6,297 nt of DNA, taken from JBFHNV01 sp041593595. Its GTDB lineage: Bacteria > Pseudomonadota > Gammaproteobacteria > HK1. Below, piece after piece: positions 5,861 through 6,297 of the stretch. A model generated the notes under the pieces. The model saw only the letters and a program-made list of their open reading frames with translations, had not been told where the DNA came from and ran no database searches. A program made the translations under genes and the position numbers. The DNA lies in NCBI GenBank assembly GCA_041593595.1, contig JBFHNV010000284.1:1-6297 (forward strand), read 5' to 3'. Within the stretch, counting starts at the first letter, position 1. Each line of letters begins with the position of its first letter.

Positions 5861-6082
5861 CGGCGCGGCAGCGCGTGACTGTGGGCTGCGCGGGCGGCGC
5901 GGATCGCGGCAGCGGCACGGGGTGGCCTGCAGCCGGCGAGCAGCCGTTGTTGCGAGGCATTTCCGTGCCGGGCCCTTGGTGCGGACCCGGGAACCCTGGG
6001 CGCCGGGGCGGACGGGGGGCGCGGGGACGGGGCGCCCGTCGACGCAGCGGGCCGGCCTTCCGGCCCCCCGGCCTCGCTAGAT
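5861..6082. other. Intergenic region with no supported gene
   Basis: Between the operon promoter and the IS end I find no protein with recognisable features. The open frame across 5728-6105 on the minus strand is Pro-, Ala- and Arg-rich and has no RBS. GC-rich self-complementary stretches are present, such as GGGCCGG-CCTT-CCGGCCC at 6049-6066, but none has a U-run. No tRNA or other RNA gene is recognisable. Confidence 0.6.
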
Positions 6083-6171
6083 GGCTGTTCCGAATCCCGG
6101 ATCACCGGCCAAGGGGGACGTCGGCATGGGTCGATGCGCCCGCAGGCGGCAGGGACGCCGCCTGCGAGATT
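6083..6171 (-). ncRNA. Candidate bridge RNA / seekRNA region of the IS110-family element
   Basis: IS110-family transposases are guided by a structured RNA encoded in a noncoding end of the element. In the IS1111 subgroup this lies downstream of the transposase. Here the 89-nt downstream end holds a strong hairpin, 86 of its positions align to another copy, and there is a clustered variable patch at 6111-6122. Length and position fit such an RNA. The subgroup, the transcript and the target pairing are not shown by the sequence, so this is inference. The end could be only a transposase-binding terminus. Confidence 0.38.
6141..6166 (-). repeat. Perfect 10-bp hairpin just after the transposase stop
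   Basis: CGCAGGCGGC (6141-6150) pairs perfectly with 6157-6166 around a six-base loop (6151-6156, GTCCCT on the minus strand). It begins 5 nt beyond the transposase stop codon. It has no U-run on the minus strand, so it is not a standard terminator. The loop sequence is identical in the diverged copy at 3741-3766, suggesting a constrained RNA or DNA structure. Confidence 0.85.
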
Positions 6172-6297
6172 CTATGTGGCCTGGCAAGGGAATCTGAACC
6201 GGTTCGGGTCGAACGCGGTGTCGTTCCGCAGCAGGGTGAACGCGACACGGGCGAGCTTACGGGCGATCACCACGTAGGCCGCCGTCGTGCTCAGCCC
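6172..6297 (-). CDS. IS110-family transposase, C-terminal 41 residues (partial at window edge)
   Basis: The minus strand from 6297 reads in frame to the TAG at 6172-6174. The residues, GLSTTAAYVVIARKLARVAF followed by TLLRNDTAFDPNRFRFPCQAT, match the conserved C-terminal end of IS110/IS116/IS902-type transposases. In these, an AYxxIARKLARVAF-like helix and an FDP tail close the Transposase_20 domain. These are DEDD (RuvC-like) recombinases with a catalytic Ser in the C-terminal domain; both key regions lie outside the window. The gene is cut by the window edge, so it cannot be judged intact or broken. No frameshift is present in the visible part. Confidence 0.85.
   Translation of the reverse strand, partial: GLSTTAAYVVIARKLARVAFTLLRNDTAFDPNRFRFPCQAT

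Larger units (their letters stand above)
6083..6297 (-). mobile_element. IS110-family insertion sequence, transposase-downstream end (runs off the right edge)
   Basis: The element comprises the C-terminal transposase codons and about 89 bp of noncoding end. The outer boundary is placed near 6083 because homology to the second copy (3739-3824) ends there. The terminal segment reads GGCTGTTCCGAA inward from 6083, and the same motif appears inverted at the far side of the second copy. This suggests terminal or subterminal inverted repeats, a trait of the IS1111 subgroup of IS110. The other end is outside the window, so the length, group and target duplication cannot be checked. Confidence 0.75.

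Noticed and set aside
6049..6066. Hairpin GGGCCGG-CCTT-CCGGCCC beside the IS end
   Set aside because: It has no U-run and lies outside the conserved element boundary at 6083. It could be part of the target site, but one example is not enough.
5728..6105. 125-codon minus-strand frame upstream of the isochorismatase-like gene
   Set aside because: Its Pro-, Ala- and Arg-rich translation has no RBS and overlaps both the IS end and the start of a well-supported gene.

Overview
This is a GC-rich window, apparently the chromosome of a high-GC bacterium. A proteobacterium is my best guess, but nothing here fixes the taxon. It holds four complete genes, all predicted to hydrolyse C-N (amide-type) bonds, and the end of an IS110-family insertion sequence at the right edge.

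Layout, left to right. Positions 11-44 hold a textbook intrinsic terminator for an unseen rightward gene that converges on the first gene. Gene 1 (64-2046, minus) is an exported gamma-glutamyltransferase with a signal peptide, the N-TTH autoprocessing site and an unusual Asp-rich C-terminal tail. A 269-bp divergent promoter region follows, with a perfect 6-4-6 inverted repeat (2153-2168) next to TATA-like boxes on both strands. Gene 2 (2316-3650, plus) is an amidase-signature hydrolase with its Ser-cisSer-Lys triad. Genes 3 and 4 form a minus-strand pair that converges on gene 2. An isochorismatase-fold cysteine hydrolase resembling N-carbamoylsarcosine amidase (5168-5803) is transcribed first. 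A COG1228-type metal-dependent amidohydrolase (3856-5088) follows 79 bp later. The two probably form an operon with a promoter near 5833-5860.

The mobile DNA is the most interesting part. At the right edge, 6172-6297 (minus) encodes the last 41 residues of an IS110-family transposase, followed by a noncoding end that runs to about 6083. This end contains a perfect 10-bp hairpin. A second, diverged copy of the same end lies at 3739-3824 on the opposite strand, between the convergent genes 2 and 3. It matches 70 of 86 positions without gaps. It is preceded at 3653 by an inverted copy of the terminal GGCTGTTCCGAA motif, giving a transposase-less element of about 173 bp that starts two bases after the amidase stop codon. 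IS110-family elements are known to encode bridge RNAs (seekRNAs) in a noncoding end; in the IS1111 subgroup this is the end downstream of the transposase. The conserved hairpin with a clustered variable patch in these two copies is a reasonable candidate for such an RNA, although this is inference.

The four hydrolases suggest scavenging or catabolism of amide, peptide or carbamoyl compounds. Gamma-glutamyl transfer or hydrolysis would take place in the periplasm and the other steps in the cytoplasm. No shared substrate can be proven from sequence alone.
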